64,000 nucleotides of DNA from contig NZ_BAABHJ010000027.1 of assembly GCF_039542035.1 (NCBI RefSeq), positions 366,346-430,345 of the forward strand. The letters are read 5' to 3'. This stretch comes from Actinoallomurus liliacearum (GTDB lineage Bacteria > Actinomycetota > Actinomycetes > Streptosporangiales > Streptosporangiaceae). Below the pieces are notes generated by a model. That model ran no database searches and was not told the origin of the DNA. It worked only from the letters and a program-made list of their open reading frames with translations. This document shows positions 7,212 through 15,163 of the stretch, piece by piece (position 1 is the first letter of the stretch; the number at the start of each line of letters is the position of its first letter). Made by a program: the position numbers and the translations under genes.

Positions 7212-9524
7212 TCAGCGGGTGAACTCGTACGGTCCGATGTCGACGCCACGGCCGACGGGGCGGGCGACGCCGTCGAGGTCGTCGGCCGGTGCGCCCGTCG
7301 TGGTTCCGGCGTCGACGCAGGGGCTGGCCGCCGTCAGGTGGTAGTCGCCCGTGCCGTCCGCCGTGTAACGCACGAGGCGGGGATCGGCGTCGAGCGTTCC
7401 GGAGGTGTTCGGCGGCGTGAACTCCTTGCTGTTGTCGAGCCCGTACCTGCCCTTGTGGTTGTCGAAGAAGAGGTTGTTCCGGTACTGGTTGTGCGGGCCG
7501 TTCGCGTCATCGCGCACGTTGATGCCGTACATCGCGTTGTCGCGCACGATGTTGTTCGTGATCACGAAGTGGTCCGCGGTCGAGTCGCCGCCCGTGATGT
7601 AGATCCCGTGGTTCGCGTTGGCGAACGACAGGTTGTTCGCGATCGTGGCACCCTTCGCGTTGTGGTTGAAGCGGATGCCGCTGCCCGACGTCTGCGACAC
7701 GATGTTGTTCTGGACGACGTCCGCGCCGCCGGACGGGTAGATGCCGTGGACGTACTCGCAGGCGGTCGGATAGGGGCCGACGTGGTCGACACGGTTGCCG
7801 AGGAAGGCGTTGTCGGAGGCCGACGCGTCGTCGCCGATGGCCTGCCCGCCGGGGCTGCCGTCACAGTCCTTCGACGCGAGGTGCGTCAGCACGTCGTGCA
7901 CGTGGTTTCGCTGGATCACGTTGTGCCGGCCCCAGATGAGGACGCCGCTCCACGCGCCTCCCGCACCGCTGATGTCGAACCCGGTGACGCGTACGTAGTC
8001 CCCTCTGCTCTCGAAAGGGAAGGCGGAGGTCTTCGGGGCGATGACCGCCTTCCCCGGGTGCTCGGCCTCGAACGTCAGGTATCCGCCCGCGTGCCCGCTC
8101 TTCGTGGTGCTGACGGACTCGGCGTAGGTGCCGTCGGCGACGTGCACCGTGGCTCCGGTGCCGCCCACCGTCAGCCGGTCCGCGGCGTGCTGGATCGTGG
8201 CCCACGGGTGGGCCCGCGTGCCGTCTCCCTTCGCGTCGTCGCCGTCGGGGGCGACGTAGTACTGGTTCCCGGTGGCCTTGGGAACGTCCGGAGTGGCGGC
8301 GGACGAGTTCTCCGCGGGCGACGGGGTCCCGGCGGGCGGTGACGCCGGGGGCGAGTCCGTGCCGGAGGAGGAGTCCTGGCCGGACGACGGATCCGTGCCG
8401 GACTGCGTGCCGGATGGCGGCTCGGTGCCCGGTATGGGCGATGCGGGCTGCGACGGCGGCTCGGCCTTCGGCCGCGTCACCGTCGACGAGTTCGTCATCG
8501 CCTGGTGGAACGCCCGGCCCTGGGCGGTGACCTGGCCGGCGCCCGTGACCAGGCCGAATCCTCCGTGGTCGGTGGCGGTGTAGATCATCGCTCCGGCCGG
8601 CGCGGGACGGAGGCCGCGCATCCGGTCGATCGCCTTGGTCGTCCACGACGCGAGGTAGTCGGCGTTCCCCGCCGTATAGACGGGGCCGGCGGCGCTGGAG
8701 TCGGCGTTCCACTCGGTGATGAAGTACGGCAGTTGCTTGCCGATCTTCCCTTGGACGGTCATCTCGACATCGGTGACGTGCGTCTGCCAGTTGGCGAGAT
8801 GGCCCTCGCAGGTCTGTTTCCAGCCGGAGTCCCCGGCGGTGCCGCAGACGTACTCGTGCCAGGACAGGAAGTCCGGCTCGGGCATCGCGCCGGCGACGAA
8901 GGCGCCGATGTACTTCACGTAGTCGTGGTCGACCCGCCAGGAGGCCGGCCCGACGTAGCGGTACGCGGCCTTCGGATAGCGGCTCTTCAGAGCCGGCACG
9001 ACCGTGTTCCAGGCCACCGTGTAGTCGGCGGCCGGTACGTCGGTGCCGGGCAGATCCGGCTCGTTTCCGAACTCCAGGTGGGCGGTGCCGTCGCCGAACA
9101 CCTGGTGGATCAGGTCGAGCAGGTGCAGGTCGGTCTTCTTCACGTCGTCGGCGGTCCGGCCGGAGCCGGGCCCGCGCAGGATCAGCATCGGTGTCGCACC
9201 GATGTCCCGTACGGCGCGCATGGCCGACAGCAGCTGGTCGTCACCGACCGGCGCGCCGTTCTTCGAGAAACGATCGCGCAGCGGCACCCGTACGATCGGC
9301 ACGCCCCAGGAGCGGAACAGCTCACGGGTGGCCGGCCGGGTGACCATCGCGTCGCCGGGGCCGAAGAACGACATGTTGACGCCGAAGAGTGGATCGGCGG
9401 TGGTCGGCGTCGTGGTGCCGCGGGCGGTGGGCACCACCGTCGAGGCGACGGCGACCAGGAGCGCGAGAGCGAGCATGAGGCGGATGCCGAGTCGACGCGA
9501 TGCGCCAGGGGACGGTCCGGACAT
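7212..9524 (-). CDS. secreted GH39-like glycosidase fused to a right-handed beta-helix
   Basis: A 770-residue secreted protein with three parts. A signal peptide (about 1-33) leads into a clan-A TIM-barrel-like domain (about 40-345) with two candidate catalytic glutamates, in EFGNEPD (Glu155) and FITEWN (Glu271). Then a Pro/Ser/Thr/Gly-rich linker (about 350-425), and a beta-helix domain (430-770) with NNIV-type turns as in polysaccharide lyases and epimerases. ATG 9524 is preferred over 9539 because GGAGG lies 7 nt before it. The likely target is an extracellular polysaccharide, substrate unknown. A small peptide frame and a GntR-MFS pair lie upstream. Confidence 0.85.
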   Translation of the reverse strand: MSGPSPGASRRLGIRLMLALALLVAVASTVVPTARGTTTPTTADPLFGVNMSFFGPGDAMVTRPATRELFRSWGVPIVRVPLRDRFSKNGAPVGDDQLLSAMRAVRDIGATPMLILRGPGSGRTADDVKKTDLHLLDLIHQVFGDGTAHLEFGNEPDLPGTDVPAADYTVAWNTVVPALKSRYPKAAYRYVGPASWRVDHDYVKYIGAFVAGAMPEPDFLSWHEYVCGTAGDSGWKQTCEGHLANWQTHVTDVEMTVQGKIGKQLPYFITEWNADSSAAGPVYTAGNADYLASWTTKAIDRMRGLRPAPAGAMIYTATDHGGFGLVTGAGQVTAQGRAFHQAMTNSSTVTRPKAEPPSQPASPIPGTEPPSGTQSGTDPSSGQDSSSGTDSPPASPPAGTPSPAENSSAATPDVPKATGNQYYVAPDGDDAKGDGTRAHPWATIQHAADRLTVGGTGATVHVADGTYAESVSTTKSGHAGGYLTFEAEHPGKAVIAPKTSAFPFESRGDYVRVTGFDISGAGGAWSGVLIWGRHNVIQRNHVHDVLTHLASKDCDGSPGGQAIGDDASASDNAFLGNRVDHVGPYPTACEYVHGIYPSGGADVVQNNIVSQTSGSGIRFNHNAKGATIANNLSFANANHGIYITGGDSTADHFVITNNIVRDNAMYGINVRDDANGPHNQYRNNLFFDNHKGRYGLDNSKEFTPPNTSGTLDADPRLVRYTADGTGDYHLTAASPCVDAGTTTGAPADDLDGVARPVGRGVDIGPYEFTR

Positions 9525-9664
9525 GAGAGGCCTCCTCATCGGGGGAATCGACGGCCGCTCGGCGGTGGGCGCGGAGCGGCCGACAGGGATCGGGGTCGGT
9601 GCGTTCGTGCCGGGCCCGCCCGGTGCGGGACGCGCACCGGGCGGGGTCCAGGCCGATGGGGGGC

Positions 9665-9793
9665 TCAGCCGCAGGCGATGGATCGTGCGATCCCGCCGGT
9701 CGAGGCCAGGGCTGCGGTGAGGGCGGCCAGGAACGCCTTCCGCCAGGAGGACGTTTGGACGGCCGGCACGGTGCGCGCGCTTCGAACGGCCAT
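9665..9793 (-). CDS. possible 42-aa peptide
   Basis: A short frame starting at ATG 9793 after a GAGGAG Shine-Dalgarno, with genome-like G/C third positions. The product is basic at the N-terminus, has a hydrophobic Ala/Leu stretch (WRKAFLAALTAALAS) and ends in Ala-Cys-Gly. It lies 140 bp upstream of the glycosidase-like gene on the same strand. It could be a small membrane peptide, a leader peptide or a chance frame. No known family is recognised. Confidence 0.4.
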   Translation of the reverse strand: MAVRSARTVPAVQTSSWRKAFLAALTAALASTGGIARSIACG

Positions 9794-9957
9794 GGGGTCT
9801 CCTCTCCAGGAGCGCGGATCGCGCTCCACCCGGGGTCGGACACCCACAGGTTCAACCGGAGAGGACCGCCGGAACAGGGTTCCGCGTTGATCTTTCGATT
9901 GTTGGTTTGGTGGATTGTTCGGCGCGATGTTCTCGCAGGTCAGTCGCACTTACTCGG

Positions 9958-9975
9958 ATAGATACAAGCTTGCAT
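9958..9975. promoter_or_regulatory. putative GntR operator, module 1
   Basis: ATAGATACAAG (9958-9968) occurs identically at 26025-26035 before the other GntR gene. Here it abuts CTTGCAT, giving the near-palindrome ATACAAGCTTGCAT. It lies 22-35 bp upstream of the start, in the -35 zone. Confidence 0.6.
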
Positions 9976-9984
9976 CCATGGTGC

Positions 9985-9990
9985 TACCCT
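9985..9990 (+). promoter_or_regulatory. -10 box of a probable leaderless gntR
   Basis: TACCCT fits TANNNT and ends 6 nt before the ATG at 9997, the spacing of leaderless actinobacterial transcripts. No Shine-Dalgarno is seen. Confidence 0.5.
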
Positions 9991-9996
9991 TCTCGT

Positions 9997-10662
9997 ATGT
10001 CCGGCCCCGCGAAGCGTCCGTCCGCCGCTCACACCGCGTACACGGTGACCAAGGAGCTGATCCTGTCCGGTGAGCTACCGGGCGGCAGCCTCATCAGTGA
10101 GGGAGAGATCGCCGAGCGGGTGTCCGTGAGCAGGACCCCGGTACGGGAGGCCTTCCTGCGGCTGGAGTCGGAGGAACTGCTGGCGCTTCATCCCAAGCGC
10201 GGCGCGGTTGTCGTGCCGGTGCCGCCGGGAGAGGCGGCGGACGTGCTGGAGCTGCGCCTGGCGCTCGAGCGGTCCGCGGCGGAGCGCATCGCACGTACCG
10301 GCCTACCGGACGAGCATCACGGGAAGATGCGGGGCCTGCTGGCGCGTCAGCGCGCTCTCGCCGAGGTGGCGGACGTCGACGGATTCGCCGACGCGGACGA
10401 ATCGTTTCACCGGTGCATCGTCGAAGCGTCCGGAAACCGGCTGGCCGGCCGTTTCTACGCCACTCTGGGAGACCGTCAGCGGCGGATGAGCATCTTCGCC
10501 CTGCGCCCGCGGCCGGAGCGGCTGTCCCTGCTCGCCGACGAGCATGAGGCCCTGCTGGAGCTCCTCCGTGCCGGCGACAGCACGGCCTTCGCCTCGACCC
10601 TGCTCGGTCATCTCACCGCGACGCACGGCCGGCCGCACCCGGCCGTCCGCGACGCCGACTGA
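9997..10662 (+). CDS. GntR-family regulator, FadR/FCD type (module 1)
   Basis: A 221-residue repressor-type protein. The N-terminal winged helix contains EGEIAERVSVSRTPVREAFL, the GntR signature. The C-terminal helical FCD domain keeps likely metal-binding residues (Asp/His in DESFH, His in DEHEAL and GHL). FCD regulators usually sense organic acids or other small metabolites. It is followed 66 bp later by an MFS transporter, so it probably controls uptake or export of its ligand. A paralogous regulator-transporter pair is at 26036-28013 with the same half-site upstream. Confidence 0.92.
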   Translation: MSGPAKRPSAAHTAYTVTKELILSGELPGGSLISEGEIAERVSVSRTPVREAFLRLESEELLALHPKRGAVVVPVPPGEAADVLELRLALERSAAERIARTGLPDEHHGKMRGLLARQRALAEVADVDGFADADESFHRCIVEASGNRLAGRFYATLGDRQRRMSIFALRPRPERLSLLADEHEALLELLRAGDSTAFASTLLGHLTATHGRPHPAVRDAD

Positions 10663-10728
10663 AACCCCCGACGGTCACGCGCGCCCTCACCGTACCCATC
10701 ACCCAGTACGCGAAAGTCTGTCTTCCCC

Positions 10729-11994
10729 ATGCTCGAAAGCCGGCAAGCCGCCCGACCGTCTGCCACCGCGTCCCGGCCGGACTCCTGGCGGATCGTCGCC
10801 GCGGCGATGTTCGTCTGTGGCTGGGGCGGCAACCAGTTCACCCCGCTCCTGCTGATGTACCGCCGGCTGGGCGGCTACTCCGCGCTCAGCGTCGACGCCT
10901 TCCTCGGCGCGTACGTCGTCGGGCTCGTGCCGGGACTCCTGCTGGCCGGGCCGGTCTCGGACCGGCGCGGGCGACGCCCCGTGCTCGTGGCCGGCACCGT
11001 CGCCTCGGCCGTCGCGAGCCTGGTGCTCTGCTTCGGCGGCCAGAGCGCCTGGGCCATCTACGCGGGCCGGCTGATCACCGGCGTCGCGGTCGGCATCGCC
11101 ATGGCGGTGGGCAGCAGTTGGGTGAAGGAGCTGTCGACCGAGTCGGACAGTGGACTGGCCGCACGCCGCGCCGCACTGTGCCAGACGGCGGGATTCGGAC
11201 TCGGCGCGGGTGTCGCGGGCGTGGTCGCCCAGTGGGGTCCGTGGCCCATGGTGACCCCGTACGCCGCCCACATTCTCCTCACCGTGGCGATCCCCGCGCT
11301 GCTCCTGCGGGTGCCGGAGACCCGGCCGCCGCTCCCGGACGCAACGGGTTCGCTCCGAGGGCTTCTCGCGGGCTTGGTGGCCGACCTTCGCGTCCCCGCA
11401 CCGGCCCGCAGGCGGTTCCGGCTGGTGGTGCTGCCGATGGCACCGTGGGTGTTCGGCGCGGCCGGACTGGCGTACGCGGTCATGCCGCAGCTCGTCGGCT
11501 CGCGCGTGGGGCACTGGGGACTCGCGTACGCGACCGGGCTCACCGTGCTGACCCTGGGCATGGGCGCGGCCGCGCAGCCCGTGGCCAAGAGACTGCAGGG
11601 CGGAGCGAGGAACCGCACCGGGCGGGCTCCCGTGGCGGCGATGACGGTGATGGTCCTCGGCGCGACGCTGTGCGCGGCGAACGCGGTGCTGCTGTCGCCC
11701 TGGCTCGCAGCCGTCACCGCGGCGATCCTTGGCGCCGGCTACGGCGTCGCGGTGGTCTCCGGGCTGCTGGACATCCAGCGCATGGCCGGCGCGGACGACC
11801 TGGCCGGCCTCACGGGCGTCTACTACACGCTCGCCTACGCGGGCTTCCTGCTGCCGACCGTCCTGGCCACCCTGTCGACCTGGCTCTCCTACCCGGTCAT
11901 GCTGACCGCGGTGGCCGCCGCGGCCCTGATCTGCCTCGTCCTCGTCGTCACCGGCACCCGCGTCACGGCGCCAACGCCCCCGACGCAAAGCTGA
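10729..11994 (+). CDS. MFS transporter (module 1)
   Basis: A 421-residue inner-membrane carrier with about twelve hydrophobic helices and the MFS loop motif in GPVSDRRGRRPVL between helices 2 and 3. Length and topology are normal for the superfamily. The ATG at 10729 has only a weak ribosome site. It lies 66 bp behind the FCD regulator in the same direction and is probably co-regulated with it. The substrate cannot be deduced; organic acids or aromatic compounds are common with FCD regulators. Confidence 0.9.
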   Translation: MLESRQAARPSATASRPDSWRIVAAAMFVCGWGGNQFTPLLLMYRRLGGYSALSVDAFLGAYVVGLVPGLLLAGPVSDRRGRRPVLVAGTVASAVASLVLCFGGQSAWAIYAGRLITGVAVGIAMAVGSSWVKELSTESDSGLAARRAALCQTAGFGLGAGVAGVVAQWGPWPMVTPYAAHILLTVAIPALLLRVPETRPPLPDATGSLRGLLAGLVADLRVPAPARRRFRLVVLPMAPWVFGAAGLAYAVMPQLVGSRVGHWGLAYATGLTVLTLGMGAAAQPVAKRLQGGARNRTGRAPVAAMTVMVLGATLCAANAVLLSPWLAAVTAAILGAGYGVAVVSGLLDIQRMAGADDLAGLTGVYYTLAYAGFLLPTVLATLSTWLSYPVMLTAVAAAALICLVLVVTGTRVTAPTPPTQS

Positions 11995-12189
11995 GCGTCT
12001 CGCCGGCGCTGTTCAAAACCCATTGCTTCGGAAGGAGCTGGGCGTGTTTCGGTGCCTATTCAAAATCGTGGCGAGCGAAACCGACGACTCCGTTTTTCCT
12101 GATCTGCTCCGACCAACTCCGACGATCGGCCGCATGTGGTCATTGTGCGTGGTTGCCGCCATGAGCGGTGCGGGTCCTTCAGCACCGCC

Positions 12190-12195
12190 TAGTGT
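12190..12195 (+). promoter_or_regulatory. -10 box of a leaderless lipoprotein gene
   Basis: TAGTGT fits TANNNT and ends 7 nt before the ATG at 12203. There is no Shine-Dalgarno, so the transcript probably starts at the ATG. Confidence 0.45.
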
Positions 12196-12202
12196 TGCCC
12201 GC

Positions 12203-13210
12203 ATGCCTTTGACTCGACGCAGTGTCTTGTTCGGTTCGGCCGCCTTTGCGTTCGGCCTGGCGACAACCTCATGCGGCCGTGCCGGTTCCCCCAGTACACA
12301 TGCCGGCTCTCCCGGAAAGAGTCTCGGCTCCCCCAGCACAGACCCCAGCGCGCCCATCGGTGAAGAGGTCGTCGGCGCCCTGCGGGGCCTGGCGAAGGAA
12401 GTCGGGCGGGAGACCTTTCAATCGGTGGAGGTGTCCACCGATCCGCGGTTCGACAGGACGCTGAACGCCGACCTTCTGATGGTCGATGGCAGCGTGCAGA
12501 CATTCACCTACAACCACAGCTGGAAGAAGGGTGACTACGACGCGAAATCCGAGTTCACATCACCGGCGTCGGCCCGTATCGACGAACTGCCGCTGGAACA
12601 CCTACAGGCCTACCTCAATGTCCTGCGAGGGGAGGCTCACGACATCACCTTCAAAGTCGACTACGTCGGGAGAGTCCAGGTGACGGCACTCGTGAACACG
12701 GACGAGGTGGGGCTCAAGCTGGACGGGACAGGGACCGTTCCCCATTGTGATCCCGATAAGGTGGCCGGAGTCAAGTCGGCCGTCGCCGAGATGGTTGCCG
12801 TCTACGGCCGCGCGGCCGAACGGGTCGGTTCCTTCAACGGTTTCGTCCATATGGACGCCAATGTCGCCGGCTGCCGTGCACCGGTGCGCATCGTCCGGCG
12901 TCAGAAGGAGGCGGCGCAGGCCGACATCGTCCAGGACAAGTTGTTCAGCCGGAGCGAACTGTTCGATCCGCGCGGCTTCGATCCGACGATGGCCGTCACC
13001 CGCAAGGCGACCATCGCCAAGGAGGCCGGTGTCAAGGGAGAGGTCTGGGACTGGGAGTACCGGCGACCACCGAAGGGCGGCGAGCCACTGGTCTCGTACG
13101 GCATCGGACCGAAGGGCTCGAGCACCCGGGTCTGGCTCGACGAGAAAGGGAAGATCACCGCGATAGTCGCCGGGGAATGCAAGAGCGACAGTGGTTGGTG
13201 TCCGGAATGA
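12203..13210 (+). CDS. putative Tat-exported lipoprotein, unknown function
   Basis: A 335-residue protein. Its leader has a twin-arginine pattern (TRRSVLFG) and a lipobox ending TTSC at Cys24, so it should be lipid-anchored on the outer face of the membrane. A Ser/Pro/Gly spacer follows, then a beta-rich domain with several cysteines. The pattern resembles mycobacterial LprG/LppX-like lipoproteins in length, but no motif confirms that. The ATG at 12203 begins the leader; an upstream in-frame extension looks non-coding. It stands alone between the MFS gene and the DUF6236-like gene. Confidence 0.75.
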   Translation: MPLTRRSVLFGSAAFAFGLATTSCGRAGSPSTHAGSPGKSLGSPSTDPSAPIGEEVVGALRGLAKEVGRETFQSVEVSTDPRFDRTLNADLLMVDGSVQTFTYNHSWKKGDYDAKSEFTSPASARIDELPLEHLQAYLNVLRGEAHDITFKVDYVGRVQVTALVNTDEVGLKLDGTGTVPHCDPDKVAGVKSAVAEMVAVYGRAAERVGSFNGFVHMDANVAGCRAPVRIVRRQKEAAQADIVQDKLFSRSELFDPRGFDPTMAVTRKATIAKEAGVKGEVWDWEYRRPPKGGEPLVSYGIGPKGSSTRVWLDEKGKITAIVAGECKSDSGWCPE

Positions 13211-13494
13211 ACCGGAACCATCATTGACGCCGCCAGCGACGTACCAGACCCGACGAATCGGTCATCGCCCCGTCAACGTGACCACAACGGCGGCAGTGTC
13301 ACCGCGAAGCCGAACGCGGGCGAGGGGTGGTTGCCGTGACCGCGAGCGGTACTTCTATGACGCTGATGAGGTCGCCGGCTTCCACGCCGACTTTCGGCAG
13401 ATGATGTCGCGTTCATGTCGTTGACCCCGGCAGAAGGATGCGAACTTGCGCATAGTAGGTGCGGCCGCGTCCATCGACGATGATAATGAAGAAC

Positions 13495-14622
13495 ATGTCG
13501 ACGAATACGCTGTACTACCCGTGGATGCACTTCCAGGATGAGGGTTGGCTTAAGCTAGCGCTGCTGACATGGGACTCCATGGCACGGGTACGGGCGCGTG
13601 ACGTCGACGACCGGGATAGCGACACGGTCCGCCAGGTCATACAAGAAACGAACTTCCTCAAAGAGATCACGCCGAGCCACCGCGACCTCGAAGAAGTGAA
13701 CGCCGCATTCATGGAAATCTTCGAGATAGCCGGCGACCAAATCGCCACGCGATTCCGTCATGATCAGGCAGACTGGGCCAAAGAGTATGCCGCTTACGAG
13801 CCTCCCGTCAGCCAGCGTCCCCGTTCGCCACGGAACGATCTGACGTGGATCTATTGCGGTCCGGCGGGCCCCAAGGTTGCTTACGTCCTTCAAGAGCAGT
13901 TGTTGATGCGTGGAATGGCGGTTTACCATCAGGGATCCTGGCTGGGCATGCGACCAAAGCTGGCGTCAATTTACCTCGCCGCTCTAGCAGACGCGATCGC
14001 GCGCCATAACCGGATCTCACCCGTTACCGATGACGTACGCGTTCATCATGCGGTCGGTGCGGTGGATCGATTGGCTGAGCTAATGCTCAACGATGACCAC
14101 AAAGCAAGTGCGCTGCAGAATCCGCGCGAAGCCTACATTCACCTGGCATTGAACGCGGTGATCGTACCTAAACAGCTGACACACATTCCGGTCCAGAAGA
14201 TCATAAGGTTTCGCAATGATCACGCAGCTGAACTAGCGGCCTTTCACGAGCATGTCGCGGGGCTCGCGGATGAGTTGCTCGAGATCGCCGAGGTGGAGAA
14301 CTTGGACATCGCGCAGGCACATCTACAATCAATCTTTCAAAAGAGCACCAAGCCTCAACTGGATGATCTGCGGCGGGCGTTGCGAACTTTCGGTATTGAC
14401 TCTGTAGTGGGAAGTCTTGGGCTGAAGTTCGACGCCCAAGCCGCAGCAGGGACGTTCCTCGGAGGACTCGCGGCCGCGAGCGGTCACCTGACTGTCGCCG
14501 GGGCTTCGATAGGCGTCACAATCGTTCCCTACCTAGCAGGAAAGTACAAGGGTTACCGAGAAGCGCGTCGAACTTCGCCGGTGGCGTACCTACTCGCGGT
14601 TGATCGGAAACTCACCGACTGA
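13495..14622 (+). CDS. DUF6236-like protein in a lower-GC island
   Basis: A 375-residue protein opening with NTLYYPWMHFQDEGWLKLAL, which I recognise as the start of the DUF6236 family (YYP..hf.d..WLK), whose function is unknown. A helical middle is followed by a glycine/alanine-rich segment near the C-terminus (about 330-355) that may be membrane-associated. GC content is visibly lower, with many A/T third positions (for example aaagagatcacgcc), unlike its neighbours, suggesting recent acquisition. The ATG at 13495 begins the family motif; upstream in-frame starts are possible. The 284 bp before it hold no supported gene. DUF6236 genes often lie in variable regions with defence-like genes. 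Confidence 0.72.
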   Translation: MSTNTLYYPWMHFQDEGWLKLALLTWDSMARVRARDVDDRDSDTVRQVIQETNFLKEITPSHRDLEEVNAAFMEIFEIAGDQIATRFRHDQADWAKEYAAYEPPVSQRPRSPRNDLTWIYCGPAGPKVAYVLQEQLLMRGMAVYHQGSWLGMRPKLASIYLAALADAIARHNRISPVTDDVRVHHAVGAVDRLAELMLNDDHKASALQNPREAYIHLALNAVIVPKQLTHIPVQKIIRFRNDHAAELAAFHEHVAGLADELLEIAEVENLDIAQAHLQSIFQKSTKPQLDDLRRALRTFGIDSVVGSLGLKFDAQAAAGTFLGGLAAASGHLTVAGASIGVTIVPYLAGKYKGYREARRTSPVAYLLAVDRKLTD

Positions 14623-14757
14623 TCCGGGCCCTACGGAACTGAAGAGCGGCCGAGCCGTTCTCCTGCGGACAAACGGCCATTCCTGACCTAGTGCGATGCA
14701 AGGCTAGGATCATCCTCAAGACGCAATTTTCACGCGGTCACGCGGCTTCGAGGGCGC

Positions 14758-15072
14758 CTACTCGGCGTGGGTCCACAGCCGTTCCCGGCCCGCCCAGGCG
14801 AGGAACTCCCGCAGCACCTCGGGCGCGAAGCCGGCCTCCAGCAGGTTGCCCGGCTCCCAGCCGCGCTCGGGCGAATGCGGGCGGGCGCCGAACCGCGGCG
14901 CCCGCACGGACTCCTCGATCGTCATACCGAAGTCCAGCAGGTTCACCACGTTCTGCAGCACGCAGGCGACCAGCGACACGGACGGCGACCCGGAGACCAA
15001 CACCGGCCCGCCGTCCCGCAGGACGATGTTCGGGGCCAGGTGAACGCAGGCCCGCTCCCCCGGCTGCGGCAA
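14758..15072 (-). pseudogene. gamma-glutamyltransferase C-terminal remnant, copy 1
   Basis: An open fragment of about 104 codons reading APNIVLRDGGPVLVSGSPS and LLDFGMTIEESVRAPRFG, like the last quarter of a gamma-glutamyltranspeptidase small subunit. It keeps a natural stop, but the large subunit, the catalytic Thr region and any start are missing. A shorter copy is at about 18391-18500 on the same strand. The gap 14623-15163 holds otherwise only an inverted repeat. Confidence 0.7.
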
Positions 15073-15137
15073 CCCCTATGATCATCTTCGCCAAGATCAT
15101 CTTCGGGGGTCTGACGAGCGAGCTCCGATCGTAGGGG
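15073..15137. repeat. inverted repeat upstream of beta-helix gene
   Basis: CCCCTATGATC (15073-15083) and GATCGTAGGGG (15127-15137) are complementary at 10 of 11 positions. Between them a direct repeat GATCATCTTCG occurs twice. The element separates the GGT remnant from the secreted protein gene and could be an operator or an insertion scar. Confidence 0.5.
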
Positions 15138-15163
15138 CTGGTCAGAATCGAAGAGGAGCAGGG

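Noticed and set aside
13191..13424. Small + strand gene between the lipoprotein and the DUF6236-like gene
   Set aside because: It overlaps the lipoprotein end, has no ribosome site, and its composition looks random.
14690..14760. Possible tRNA or RNA gene before the GGT remnant
   Set aside because: No cloverleaf or T-loop consensus could be formed.
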